From an uncultured Thalassotalea sp. (GTDB taxonomy: Bacteria; Pseudomonadota; Gammaproteobacteria; Enterobacterales; Alteromonadaceae): DNA of 64,000 nt. The stretch is from assembly GCA_947492575.1 (NCBI GenBank), contig CANLNK010000011.1, positions 53,025 through 117,024 on the forward strand, given 5' to 3'. The translations under genes and the position numbers were made by a program. A model generated the notes under the pieces. That model saw only the letters and a program-made list of their open reading frames with translations, was not told the origin of the DNA and searched no databases. Shown in pieces: positions 26,738-35,769 of this stretch (its first letter is position 1; each line of letters begins with the position of its first letter).

Positions 26738-28348
26738 CTATCGGCAGTGGATTTTCCGTAAAGCATTCGACAATTCGTTTTTCTCAATAGGCTTACTCAA
26801 GTAACCGTCAAACGCAAAGTGGTTATTTTCTTGTTGTTGAATTTGAAAGACATCAGCCGTTAAGGCGATAATTGGCGTAGTTATACCCAATGCGCGAATT
26901 TGATTACTCGCTTCAATACCATCTATGCCGGGCATATGAATATCCATAAAGATAACATCATACTCATTTTCTTTGCATAGAGTTATCGCCGATTCACCAT
27001 CGTGTGCAAAGCTAAAATCCTGATTCAAGCTTTTAAAGACGATGGTAGCAACTTTGCGATTAATGGCATTGTCTTCAACAATGAGTACCTTTAGTCCTGC
27101 GATATCACAACGAATGTTGTTGTCAAAGTTTAGGTTTTCTGGCGTCGCTTTTTCAGAGAGAGGTAAACTAACCTCTACCTTCGTACCTTTGCCAAGTTTA
27201 CTGGTGAGCGCGATATTACCGTCCATCAATTCAACTAAGCTTTTGGTAATACACAGTCCTAAACCCGTCCCTTCGCTATTACGGTTGTTGCCCACTTGCT
27301 CATATTTGTTGAATAGGTTTGCTTGGTTTTTCTTTGAAATACCTACACCTTGATCTTCTATAACAAAATTTAGTGATTGAGAGGTGACACGTGCAGATAC
27401 AAAAATCTGTTTCCCCGCGTCCGTAAATTTCACTGCATTATTAATGATGTTTATTAATATTTGGCCGATCTTACCTTCGTCGAGAAATAAGAGTTCTGGG
27501 AGGTCACTAGCGATATCAAAATCGAGTTTGACGCCTTTCTCCTTCGCCTTAATCTGCATCATGCCATTGATGTGCTGAAAAAATTTACCCGCTTGAAACC
27601 AAGTTGGTATTACTTCCATTTTACCCGCTTCAATTTTGCTTAAGTCGAGTACAGAGTTAACAATATGCAGCAGTCGCCCGGCGCTAAAATCGATTTCTTG
27701 AACGTAATCTTCAATATCAGCTGGCAAAGGGGTCTTTGTGGATTGTTCGATAATGGCCTGGCTAAAGCCGGTAATGGCGTTAAGCGGTGTCCTTATTTCA
27801 TGGCTAATATTTGATAAGAATTCAGTTTTGAAGTCACTCGCATCTTTTGCCTCTTTTAGGCTTTGCCTTAGTTCCATTTGCGCGATAACTTGGCGACTTA
27901 AGATTTTTAACGCTTTGCGCTGATGTTCGTTTAATTTCTTTGGTTTGTCGCTTATTGTACATAGTGTACCAATAGCATGCCCTGAAGGTGTAACAAGTTG
28001 TGCACCAGCGTAGAACCGAATATTCGGTTCCTCAGTGACTAATGGATTATCGAAAAAGCGCTCATCTTCTAAAGCATTTGGAACTTCAAAGACTTCACGT
28101 TCGTGGATCGCGTGTGCGCAAAAGGCGATATCGCGATCAGTTTCACTTGCGTCTAAACCTACAGCTGACTTAAACCACTGGCGGTCGGGATCTATTAAAC
28201 TAATAAGTGCAATTGGAGTTTCACAAATCTCTGAAGCGAGTTCAGTTAAGTCGTCAAATACCTTTTCTGCTTCTGTGTCCAGAATGTCATAGCTGTATAG
28301 CGCTTGAAGGCGCTGTGCTTCATCTGTTGTTGGTGGTGCAGTTTTCAT
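26738..28348 (-). CDS. GAF-domain hybrid histidine kinase
   Basis: 536 residues from the ATG at 28348, which gives the usual N-terminus of this group (RLQALYSYDILDTEAE). Order: GAF (about 25-165), HisKA with the phospho-accepting His in NISHEIRTPLN, HATPase (DQGVGISKK, GTGLGLCITKS) and a receiver domain (VLIVEDNAINRK, Asp in VIFMDIHMPGIDG, KP near the end). No membrane span, so it senses a cytoplasmic signal through GAF. An in-frame ATG at 28432 would add 28 residues and sit 10 bp after the hutC stop; both starts lack a strong ribosome-binding site. No partner regulator is adjacent, and the output path is unknown. Confidence 0.88.
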   Translation of the reverse strand: MKTAPPTTDEAQRLQALYSYDILDTEAEKVFDDLTELASEICETPIALISLIDPDRQWFKSAVGLDASETDRDIAFCAHAIHEREVFEVPNALEDERFFDNPLVTEEPNIRFYAGAQLVTPSGHAIGTLCTISDKPKKLNEHQRKALKILSRQVIAQMELRQSLKEAKDASDFKTEFLSNISHEIRTPLNAITGFSQAIIEQSTKTPLPADIEDYVQEIDFSAGRLLHIVNSVLDLSKIEAGKMEVIPTWFQAGKFFQHINGMMQIKAKEKGVKLDFDIASDLPELLFLDEGKIGQILINIINNAVKFTDAGKQIFVSARVTSQSLNFVIEDQGVGISKKNQANLFNKYEQVGNNRNSEGTGLGLCITKSLVELMDGNIALTSKLGKGTKVEVSLPLSEKATPENLNFDNNIRCDIAGLKVLIVEDNAINRKVATIVFKSLNQDFSFAHDGESAITLCKENEYDVIFMDIHMPGIDGIEASNQIRALGITTPIIALTADVFQIQQQENNHFAFDGYLSKPIEKNELSNALRKIHCR

Positions 28349-28442
28349 AGAGGTTAGATACTTCAGTTCTCGCTCGAGTTTATTGTTATAAGCATAGCGT
28401 GTAATTGAATTTGTTAGCAATTTTATCGACATTACTTGCCGT

Positions 28443-29153
28443 TTAAGCGGTCGACACTTTGATGTGCCCGCCCAATCTGTACCTGTTCCCCGGTGATGTA
28501 AGAATAGCGACGCTAACCACACCTTGCCTTGCCCAGGTTCTACGTTTTACCTGTAAACATGGTTGATGCATTTCAATGTCTAAGTGCTTACAGAGGTCTA
28601 TTGGAGCTAGCACTGCTTCTATTTCATGTGAAGCTTCTGTTAGTGGGGCGACCGAAGATAGAAATTCGTGCGGTGTAATTTCATTGAAATCTTGCTCTAG
28701 GTATGTAGGTACTAACTTATTATTTACATAACGTTGCTCTAGTTGTATCGGAACATCGTTTTCTAGGTGCAGTATTTCCGAATAAAACGCGTCACTACCT
28801 GAATGGCAACCTAGCAAAATTGCAATCTCATCATCGACGGTAACCCCACAAAGCTTGATTTGTTTGGCGCGATGATGATGACCACGAGCCGAAACTTCGT
28901 CCGCAATATTGTTAATTTCAAGCAGTGATGACTGTGATTTAAAAGTGGCGACAAAGGTGCCTGCTCCTTGAGTCCTAACTAAAACACCTTGTTCTGTTAA
29001 TTCTTGTAACGCGCGTCTAGCCGTCATACGGCTTACGTTAAACTGTTCTGCCAACTCATTTTCTGACGGTACTTTGGCGTTTTGTGGCCAAGTGCCTGCT
29101 TCTATTTTGTTTAAAATGAATTGTTTGATGATGCCAAATTTAGTTAAAACCAT
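28443..29153 (-). CDS. hutC: HutC, GntR-family repressor of histidine utilisation
   Basis: 236 residues: a GntR winged helix (AKVPSENELAEQFNVSRMTA, RRALQELTEQGVLVRTQG) followed by a UTRA ligand domain. In known systems HutC represses hut genes and is released by urocanate. It is divergent from hutI with a perfect palindrome of HutC type between them (29253-29266). The ATG at 29153 is chosen for its AAGG site; the upstream in-frame TTG (29204) lies in the predicted promoter. The hutC promoter probably has -35 TTGACA at 29204-29199. Confidence 0.92.
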   Translation of the reverse strand: MVLTKFGIIKQFILNKIEAGTWPQNAKVPSENELAEQFNVSRMTARRALQELTEQGVLVRTQGAGTFVATFKSQSSLLEINNIADEVSARGHHHRAKQIKLCGVTVDDEIAILLGCHSGSDAFYSEILHLENDVPIQLEQRYVNNKLVPTYLEQDFNEITPHEFLSSVAPLTEASHEIEAVLAPIDLCKHLDIEMHQPCLQVKRRTWARQGVVSVAILTSPGNRYRLGGHIKVSTA

Positions 29154-29204
29154 AGTACCTTGCCCAGAATGCCATTTATCGCGAGTGCAATGGATAATTG
29201 TCAA

Positions 29205-29222
29205 TATTGTAAACTAACAATA
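29205..29222. promoter_or_regulatory. second inverted repeat in the hutC-hutI region
   Basis: TATTGT (29205-29210) and ACAATA (29217-29222) are a perfect 6-bp inverted repeat with a 6-bp spacer. It abuts the predicted hutC -35 box (TTGACA on the minus strand, 29199-29204). It could be a weaker HutC or other regulator site; the half-site differs from the 29253 palindrome. Confidence 0.4.
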
Positions 29223-29252
29223 CTGTTTCAGAAATAAGGGTAAAGTGCAAAG

Positions 29253-29266
29253 CTTGTATATACAAG
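29253..29266. promoter_or_regulatory. HutC operator palindrome
   Basis: CTTGTATATACAAG is a perfect 14-bp palindrome of the TGTA-N2-TACA form bound by HutC in Pseudomonas. It lies in the 235-bp region between hutC and hutI, 123 bp before the hutI ATG. A candidate hutI promoter (TTGCGG, 17 bp, TAAATT at 29269-29297) starts just downstream of it. Confidence 0.82.
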
Positions 29267-29388
29267 TGTTGCGGTCAAAAGGCTAATCGAGTAAATTTCA
29301 TGTCTTATGATAAGCACTGTTTTAGCTCGCCGACTAAACTTAGTAGCAATCGACTAAATATCTATCGAACTAACTTTGAGATTTACTA

Positions 29389-30627
29389 ATGACAACTTCA
29401 AAACAATGGCAACGACTTTTCATTAACGTAAACCTAGCCACCATGACAAATGGTGCTGAAGATTATGCTGAAATTACGGATGCCGCTATTGCTATTGTTG
29501 ACGGCAAAATCGCATGGTTAGGTAAGATGGCTGAGCTACCAGAGTATTCAGATCAAGTAATTGAGGTCATTGATGGGCAAAATAATTGGCTAACTCCTGG
29601 CTTAGTTGATTGTCATACCCACCTTGTCTACGGCGGGAATAGGGCTAACGAGTTTGAAATGCGCTTGCAAGGTAAGAGCTATGAGGAAATAGCTAAAGCA
29701 GGCGGAGGGATTGTTTCGACTGTGTCTGCGACTCGCAGTGCATCACGAGAAGAGCTTGTTGCCTCAGCACGGCCAAGACTTAATGCACTCCATCAGCAGG
29801 GGGTGAGTACAATAGAGATTAAGTCTGGCTATGGCTTGGATACCGAGAATGAAGTCAAAATGTTGCAAGCGGCGGGTGATTTAGCTGTAAGTTCTCCAGT
29901 CAACATTCGCCGAACGTTCTTAGGGGCGCATGCATTACCTGTTGAATACAAAGACCGTGGTGACGATTACATTGACTTAGTGTGTCAAGAGATGATCCCG
30001 CTCGTCGCTAAGGAGCATTTAGCTGATGCTGTTGACGTTTTCTGTGAAGGTATAGGCTTCGATATAATGCAGACAGAACGCGTATTTCAAGCAGCCCAAA
30101 AACATGGTTTAGCGATAAAGGTACATGCTGAACAGTTGTCGAATTTGGGAGGGACTGCGCTTGCTGCGCGTTATCAGGCTCTATCATCTGATCACGTTGA
30201 GTTTTTAGATGAAGTAGGCATTGAAGCAATGGCTAGTGCGGGAATGACGGCGAACTTGTTACCAGGTGCATTCTATTTTCTACGCGAAACACAACTACCA
30301 CCGATCGACCTTCTGCGTAAGTATAACGTTGCCATGGCAATTGCCACAGACGCTAATCCGGGCAGTTCGCCTATTAATTCGATTCAGCTAATGTTAAATA
30401 TGGCTTGTACTTTATTCAGATTGACGCCTGCAGAAGCGCTCGCTGGTGTAACATGTCATGGTGCCAAAGCATTAGGGTTAGACGACACAAAAGGTCAGCT
30501 AAAAATTGGCTATGATGCTGATATAGCAATGTGGAACATTCATCAACCAGCGGAACTTTGTTATCAATTCGGTGTGAATCCACTAAATCAGCTATACATT
30601 GCTGGCGAGCCTTCAATTGGACACTAG
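29389..30627 (+). CDS. hutI: imidazolonepropionase
   Basis: 412 residues, full length for the amidohydrolase-fold enzyme. The metal site [19 protein letters not shown], the histidines in VHAEQLSN and SDHVEFLD, and the [10 protein letters not shown] segment are all present. It opens the ring of 4-imidazolone-5-propanoate to N-formimino-glutamate, the third step of histidine breakdown. hutH and hutU are not adjacent in this window, which differs from clusters with all genes together. Regulation by the divergent HutC is strongly suggested by the operator. Confidence 0.96.
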   Translation: MTTSKQWQRLFINVNLATMTNGAEDYAEITDAAIAIVDGKIAWLGKMAELPEYSDQVIEVIDGQNNWLTPGLVDCHTHLVYGGNRANEFEMRLQGKSYEEIAKAGGGIVSTVSATRSASREELVASARPRLNALHQQGVSTIEIKSGYGLDTENEVKMLQAAGDLAVSSPVNIRRTFLGAHALPVEYKDRGDDYIDLVCQEMIPLVAKEHLADAVDVFCEGIGFDIMQTERVFQAAQKHGLAIKVHAEQLSNLGGTALAARYQALSSDHVEFLDEVGIEAMASAGMTANLLPGAFYFLRETQLPPIDLLRKYNVAMAIATDANPGSSPINSIQLMLNMACTLFRLTPAEALAGVTCHGAKALGLDDTKGQLKIGYDADIAMWNIHQPAELCYQFGVNPLNQLYIAGEPSIGH

Positions 30628-30721
30628 TTAAAAGCCTGAATCAGCAGCTAACATTGGATGCTAGACTACTGTACAAACCTAATGCTATTGATTAGGCTTA
30701 GCTTATCAACAAGGTTTAGGT

Positions 30722-32860
30722 GTGTTTGTAACGATGGAGTCAGTCTTTACTCGCATAGTGAGCAAGCATAAATGCCTGCTTGCTTGTTTAGCGATTTTTT
30801 CCGTGAATTTTCCCGCTTACGGGGCGCAGATGTCGCTGATCCCCGTTGATGTTTCTTTGTATTTTCTCATTGGCCTAAGCCTTCCTTCACTGTTTCTAAC
30901 AATTAAACCATCAAGCTGGCAGCTGTCGTCTCGGTCTTATATTGCCGCAATGGTTGTTTCGTCAATAGGCTTTTGCTATTCGGTTTCGCTAGCAAGTGGT
31001 TTGCAAATGCCTCTAGCATTGAGCTTCGGGGCATTATGCTTACTGATGACGTATCAATGGTATTTCTCAAAAGATTTTTATGGGCAAAATCCAGAGGTCG
31101 CAGAACTCTCGCCCCATCTTAGATTGGTGTCAATTGCTATCTCGCTTGCTAGTGTGGTTTATCTAGGTCAAGTTTGGTTAGTACCAGGTTTAGATGGCTA
31201 TCTAGGCTGGCTATTATATGGTGGCGTTGTCACATTCATTGCTGCCGCTCATGTTGCTTTTACTGCAAGGTTGTTACCTGAATATGTCGTAAGATTGGTA
31301 TGCCAGTTAATCCTAGCTGCCGGCTTTATCGGCACGATGTTTTTTTACTTGCATGCACAGGCTTCATTGCTGTGGTTAATGGTCAGCTTTATTGGCTGTG
31401 TTTTCATATTTCATATTAATCTTATCGGGACTGAGTTATCTAATCTCCAAAAACAACTTACCAAGAAAGAAGATGAAGAGAGCCAGCACCTAACGCAAGA
31501 GCAACTATTTTTCTTTACGCATGACCCAGCCACTAACTTACCTTCTTATCAGCAAGCTATTGTGAGGTTTGAACAACAACTAAAGGGTGATAGCCAAAGT
31601 GCTTATGCGATTGTTGTTATCAAGCCGAAGAACTTTGCTCATGTTAATCAAGTATTAGGTCATCAGAACTCAGATATTATGCTTTTGCAATTGGCATATT
31701 GTTTAAATCGAGAGGTGAGCGGTCTCAGCTATTTGCTTAATTTCGATATTACAGATCGCAGCGCTAAGTTGGCTCGATTACCTAGCTTGGAATTTATGTT
31801 GGCGATTGACTTAAACAAGTTAGAGCATGATAAGCAGCATACTATCGAAGAGTTAAGCCAACGCCTAATAGGTGCAGTGCCAGCAGCGATGAGCTTTAAG
31901 AGCTTTTCTTTGAGGTTTGAATTGGTGTTTGGTATCGCCACAACGCTTGAACACGGGCAATCTATAGCAGAAGTTATTTCTCATGCAGGTGACGCGGCAA
32001 TAGAAGCAGAAAAGCGTCAGCAACTGTGGCTAGAATTTAATGAAGAAGTTGCTCGATATACAGAGCAACAATTACACAAGATGGAGCGTTTAAAGCAAGA
32101 TATTGCAAACGACAATTTGAAGTGGCAGTTAGCTCCTCAAATAGATACAACGAGCAAATCGATTGTTGGCTTTTCAATGCAAGTGCGATGGCAATATAAC
32201 GGTGACCAGCTTGAACTTGCTGATTTTATCGATGTTGCTGAGCAAAGTGGTGAGCTCTACTCACTGACTAAGAGTTTGATTGTGAATGCCTTCAAATCAT
32301 TGTTTGAATTGAAAAAGCTTAATGTTTTTCAGCCTATCGGTGTACGACTAAACAGTAAAGACCTATTGGAGCCAGATTTAGGAGATTTTATTGAAAAGCA
32401 AATTCAAACTTACGGTATTTCAGCACGTTATTTGATGGTGCAAATGAGCGAACCTATGGTTCAAATGGCATGTGATCGAGCGAAAAATCTAATGGATCAA
32501 TTAAAAGCGCTTGAAGTACCAATTTGTATTAGTGATTTTGATGGCAGCTATGAATCGCTGCGTTACATTCGAAAGCTTTCTGTCGATCAATTAAATATTT
32601 CTTGCCAGTTACTCGCCGTCGAAGAAAATGTTGGAGCGGAGAAGGCTATTGTTAACTCGCTTGTCAGTCTCGCTCGTACAATGAAACTATCTTTCATTGG
32701 CACACAGGTAAATAGTGTCGCGTCGCTAGAAGCCTTTAAAACAATGGGGGGGAATATTGCAGAGGGAGCTTCAGTCGCACCCTCCGTTAGTATGTCCGAG
32801 CTGGAAGTATGGATTGCAAACTGGTACAAACACTACCCGAATGCAAAGGGAAAAAGTTGA
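30722..32860 (+). CDS. membrane protein with degenerate GGDEF and degenerate EAL domains
   Basis: 712 residues. About seven N-terminal membrane helices (to about 235), a coiled linker, a GGDEF-like fold (about 255-430) and an EAL-like fold (about 450-700). The diguanylate cyclase signature is PSLEF instead of GGDEF. In the EAL domain the usual EAL-x-R is GFSMQVRW, the catalytic DDFG is SDFDGSY, and the E-G-V-E-T stretch is GTQVNSV. All the acidic residues expected to hold metal are replaced, so neither enzyme activity is likely. It may be a c-di-GMP-blind structural or protein-binding relative. GTG at 30722 follows AAGG by 7 bp. Confidence 0.88.
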   Translation: MFVTMESVFTRIVSKHKCLLACLAIFSVNFPAYGAQMSLIPVDVSLYFLIGLSLPSLFLTIKPSSWQLSSRSYIAAMVVSSIGFCYSVSLASGLQMPLALSFGALCLLMTYQWYFSKDFYGQNPEVAELSPHLRLVSIAISLASVVYLGQVWLVPGLDGYLGWLLYGGVVTFIAAAHVAFTARLLPEYVVRLVCQLILAAGFIGTMFFYLHAQASLLWLMVSFIGCVFIFHINLIGTELSNLQKQLTKKEDEESQHLTQEQLFFFTHDPATNLPSYQQAIVRFEQQLKGDSQSAYAIVVIKPKNFAHVNQVLGHQNSDIMLLQLAYCLNREVSGLSYLLNFDITDRSAKLARLPSLEFMLAIDLNKLEHDKQHTIEELSQRLIGAVPAAMSFKSFSLRFELVFGIATTLEHGQSIAEVISHAGDAAIEAEKRQQLWLEFNEEVARYTEQQLHKMERLKQDIANDNLKWQLAPQIDTTSKSIVGFSMQVRWQYNGDQLELADFIDVAEQSGELYSLTKSLIVNAFKSLFELKKLNVFQPIGVRLNSKDLLEPDLGDFIEKQIQTYGISARYLMVQMSEPMVQMACDRAKNLMDQLKALEVPICISDFDGSYESLRYIRKLSVDQLNISCQLLAVEENVGAEKAIVNSLVSLARTMKLSFIGTQVNSVASLEAFKTMGGNIAEGASVAPSVSMSELEVWIANWYKHYPNAKGKS

Positions 32861-32956
32861 TTGGTTACATATGACCTTGGCAACAGCCGCAATATTTAGT
32901 GGGCTATTACGTTAGCAAAGAGGTAATCGCTGTCGTTTGATTGTACTTTACTGCTG

Positions 32957-33442
32957 TTACTCTATATCAAGCGGGTCTGGTGATAATATGATGCCCGTGT
33001 TGTCAGCATAGATATGATCATCAGGTAGGAAGGTAACACCAGCGAAGTTAATGGCAACATCGCGCTCACCAGTCGCTGAAGTAGAAGCGCCAACAGGAAT
33101 AGAAACAAGTGCTTGAATGCCGATATCAAGCTCTTCAATCAGGTCGACATCGCGAACACTGCCAAAACAAATAATGCCTTCCCAGTTATTTTCAACGGCA
33201 ATTTCTGCGGTATCGATATCAATGAGTGCTCGACGCGTAGAGCCGCCGCCATCAATAACCAATACTTTACCTTCACCACCCTCAGACAGTAGCTCTTGGA
33301 CCGTTCCGTTCGTTTCAAAGCATTTAACCGTAACGACCTTACCACCAAATGAATTTCTTCCGCCATAATTACTAAAAATAGGCTCAAGCACATCGATTAG
33401 GTCGGCATAAATATTACACAGTTCTGAAGTGTTATATTCCAT
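32957..33442 (-). CDS. rraA: RNase E activity regulator RraA
   Basis: 161 residues, full length. The N-terminal [17 protein letters not shown], the central [16 protein letters not shown] and FGSVRDVD match RraA, which binds RNase E and slows mRNA decay. Related fold members include aldolase-type enzymes, but length and motif order fit RraA. It lies alone on the minus strand between two plus-strand c-di-GMP genes. Confidence 0.94.
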   Translation of the reverse strand: MEYNTSELCNIYADLIDVLEPIFSNYGGRNSFGGKVVTVKCFETNGTVQELLSEGGEGKVLVIDGGGSTRRALIDIDTAEIAVENNWEGIICFGSVRDVDLIEELDIGIQALVSIPVGASTSATGERDVAINFAGVTFLPDDHIYADNTGIILSPDPLDIE

Positions 33443-33618
33443 ATATTTCTCTTTTTGGCATTACAGCATTAGTTACTACTCGATAGATATTTTAGTCTAC
33501 TGTGATCCTGCGTCTAGTAATATTTGCTAATTCACTGATTAAGCAACACTAATCTAGCTTGAAATGTCCAGAGAAACACTATTAAATGGCGTTATCCATA
33601 TTTCTCTCGAAGGTGAAC

Positions 33619-35622
33619 ATGAGCGAACAAATTTTTGCCAACACATCATTGTTTTTGGTAAATGCAGTAGTGTTCGGCACGCTTTCCTTTTTCCTCTGGC
33701 TTTTTGCTCGTGGATTCGGCGCTCAGTACGTACGTATCTGGTTGTTGAGTGCGGCTGCACTGACAGTTGCTCAGATTACCCAAGCGGTAAAAGCATTTAC
33801 AGTGATGTCGCCGGTCGACAGTATAGAGCAGGTCGCCTTAGCGGCAATTTATTCGACGAGTATGTTCTTGTTTGTTGGATTGTATTTACTCGGCATTTAT
33901 TGTGCGCAAACCAAACCAAAACTAAACAAGCGGTTTATGGCATATTCGGTTGGTGTTGCGGTAATATTGTCGATGGCACTAACCCTGATTTGTGCGTTTG
34001 AAGCGAGTCATGTCTACGATAGGTTCTTTTTACGGGAGACAGTGCCAGCATTTATCTTTGCAATTGGCTATTTCTACATTTGCTTTTGCTTACTCAAAGC
34101 AGAGATTAAGCATTTTTCAAACCGTATCGTCACAGGTATTAGCCTTGTGTTAGGTGCTCGCTTTTTCACTTTTTCTATGCTTTCGACTTTTGCGATTGAA
34201 GAACTGTGGTTTTATCAATTGCAGCAATTTTTAGTTTATTTTGATGTTGGAGCTCATGCACTAATCGGCTTTAGTATGCTGATATGGATGCAAGGTGCTG
34301 AGCGCAGTGCAGCCTTATCTGCATTAAATAAGATAAGTTACCTGGGTAAACATGACCCACTAACAGGGTCTCTCAATCGTGAGCAAGTAATGGAAAGCAT
34401 GCCAAGGTTGATGAAAACAACACTGCGAGCGAACAAAAAACTGTGTATCTTTTTATTAGATATTAAGCGTTTTAAGTTTGTAAATGATACTTATGGTTTA
34501 AAAACGGGCGACTATATTCTCGGTGAGGTGGCAAGGCGCTTAAGTGATAGTTTATTTCAGCCGAAGATCATTGGTCGTCTAAGTGGTGACTCTTTTGTCT
34601 ACGTATTTGAATTTGAGCAGCAAGATCAAATCCCCAAAGCACTTATGCATCTTCATGAACTCATTTCTCACCCGTATCAGTCTGATGGGCAAGATATTGT
34701 ATTACAATGCAGTATTGGCTATAGCTTCTTTCCACAGCACAGTGAAAATGCCGAAGAGCTATTGCAATTTGCTAATTTAGCACTTTTTCAGGCTGAATCT
34801 CGCAATGAACCAAGTCAACAGTTTAGTCATGATATGCAGGTTCAGGGACGTCACTTACTGGAAGTGGAGAAATCACTGCGTCAGGCAATGAAAAATGATG
34901 AATTTGAACTCTTTTTTCAACCGCAACTTAATCTATTGACGAATAAATTAGAGGGCGTGGAAGCCCTGGTACGCTGGCGTCATCCAGGCGAAGGCTTGTT
35001 GATGCCAGGTAAATTCTTAGCCGACATTGAAGCTCTGGCTTTAAATAGCGAATTTGACAATTATATTTTAGAAAAGTCTTGTCAGACTATTGCTCGTTGG
35101 CATGAAGAATATCGTCGTCGAGTGACAATAGCTGTCAACATTACCGCTGTTGAATTTCAAGACCCTCAGTTTGTGTCTAAAATCCAAAACCTGTTGTTTA
35201 AATATGATGTGCCACCGAATTATTTAGAGTTAGAAATCACAGAAAATGTCGTAATGACAGACTTAGAAACGGCAATGGACACAATTGTTGTACTGCAAAA
35301 CATGGGGATTAATGTCTCTATCGATGACTTTGGTACAGGCTACTCCTCACTTGCTTATTTGCGTAATTTACCAATTGATAAAATTAAAATAGACCGCAGC
35401 TTTATCAGTGAAATGGCTGAGAATGATTCAGATCTTGTCATCGTGAAGTCGATGATAAAGCTATCTCATGGTTTAGGTAAGCGCGTTTTAGCAGAAGGTG
35501 TAGAAACACAAACTCAGCTTGATATCCTCCGAAACCTTGATTGTGACGCGGTTCAAGGGTACTACATCAGCAAACCGATACCAGAAGAACAATTAGTAAA
35601 ATATTTTGCCAGAAAAACTTAG
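33619..35622 (+). CDS. membrane c-di-GMP phosphodiesterase (degenerate GGDEF plus intact EAL)
   Basis: 667 residues. About seven N-terminal helices (to about 230), GGDEF-like domain (about 245-405) and EAL domain (about 425-660). The cyclase signature is eroded to LSGDSF. The phosphodiesterase residues are kept: EALVRWRHP, LEITENVV, IDDFGTGYSSL, KIDRSFI and AEGVETQ. It should break c-di-GMP to pGpG at the membrane; the GGDEF-like part may bind GTP and tune it. The ATG at 33619 has AAGGTG 6 bp upstream; the in-frame ATG at 33586 has none. Confidence 0.9.
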   Translation: MSEQIFANTSLFLVNAVVFGTLSFFLWLFARGFGAQYVRIWLLSAAALTVAQITQAVKAFTVMSPVDSIEQVALAAIYSTSMFLFVGLYLLGIYCAQTKPKLNKRFMAYSVGVAVILSMALTLICAFEASHVYDRFFLRETVPAFIFAIGYFYICFCLLKAEIKHFSNRIVTGISLVLGARFFTFSMLSTFAIEELWFYQLQQFLVYFDVGAHALIGFSMLIWMQGAERSAALSALNKISYLGKHDPLTGSLNREQVMESMPRLMKTTLRANKKLCIFLLDIKRFKFVNDTYGLKTGDYILGEVARRLSDSLFQPKIIGRLSGDSFVYVFEFEQQDQIPKALMHLHELISHPYQSDGQDIVLQCSIGYSFFPQHSENAEELLQFANLALFQAESRNEPSQQFSHDMQVQGRHLLEVEKSLRQAMKNDEFELFFQPQLNLLTNKLEGVEALVRWRHPGEGLLMPGKFLADIEALALNSEFDNYILEKSCQTIARWHEEYRRRVTIAVNITAVEFQDPQFVSKIQNLLFKYDVPPNYLELEITENVVMTDLETAMDTIVVLQNMGINVSIDDFGTGYSSLAYLRNLPIDKIKIDRSFISEMAENDSDLVIVKSMIKLSHGLGKRVLAEGVETQTQLDILRNLDCDAVQGYYISKPIPEEQLVKYFARKT

Positions 35623-35769
35623 TAATGATCCGATTTTATTGACTATTATCAATAGAGTCGGGTGTTGTTAAAGTTCTCTTTCTATCATGCCGATACGCTA
35701 GATGAAATATCTTGTCGCATAAGTTAAATGTGATGTGGTGCAACCCTCATGCTTTATAGGGGATAATCT

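Noticed and set aside
30676..30696. CCTAAT/ATTAGG hairpin after hutI
   Set aside because: Only 6 bp, AT-rich and without a T-run; too weak to call a terminator.
33564..34001. Plus-strand frame of 145 codons near the EAL gene start
   Set aside because: Overlaps the phosphodiesterase gene in another frame; composition is Cys/Trp/Ser-rich, typical of a shadow frame.
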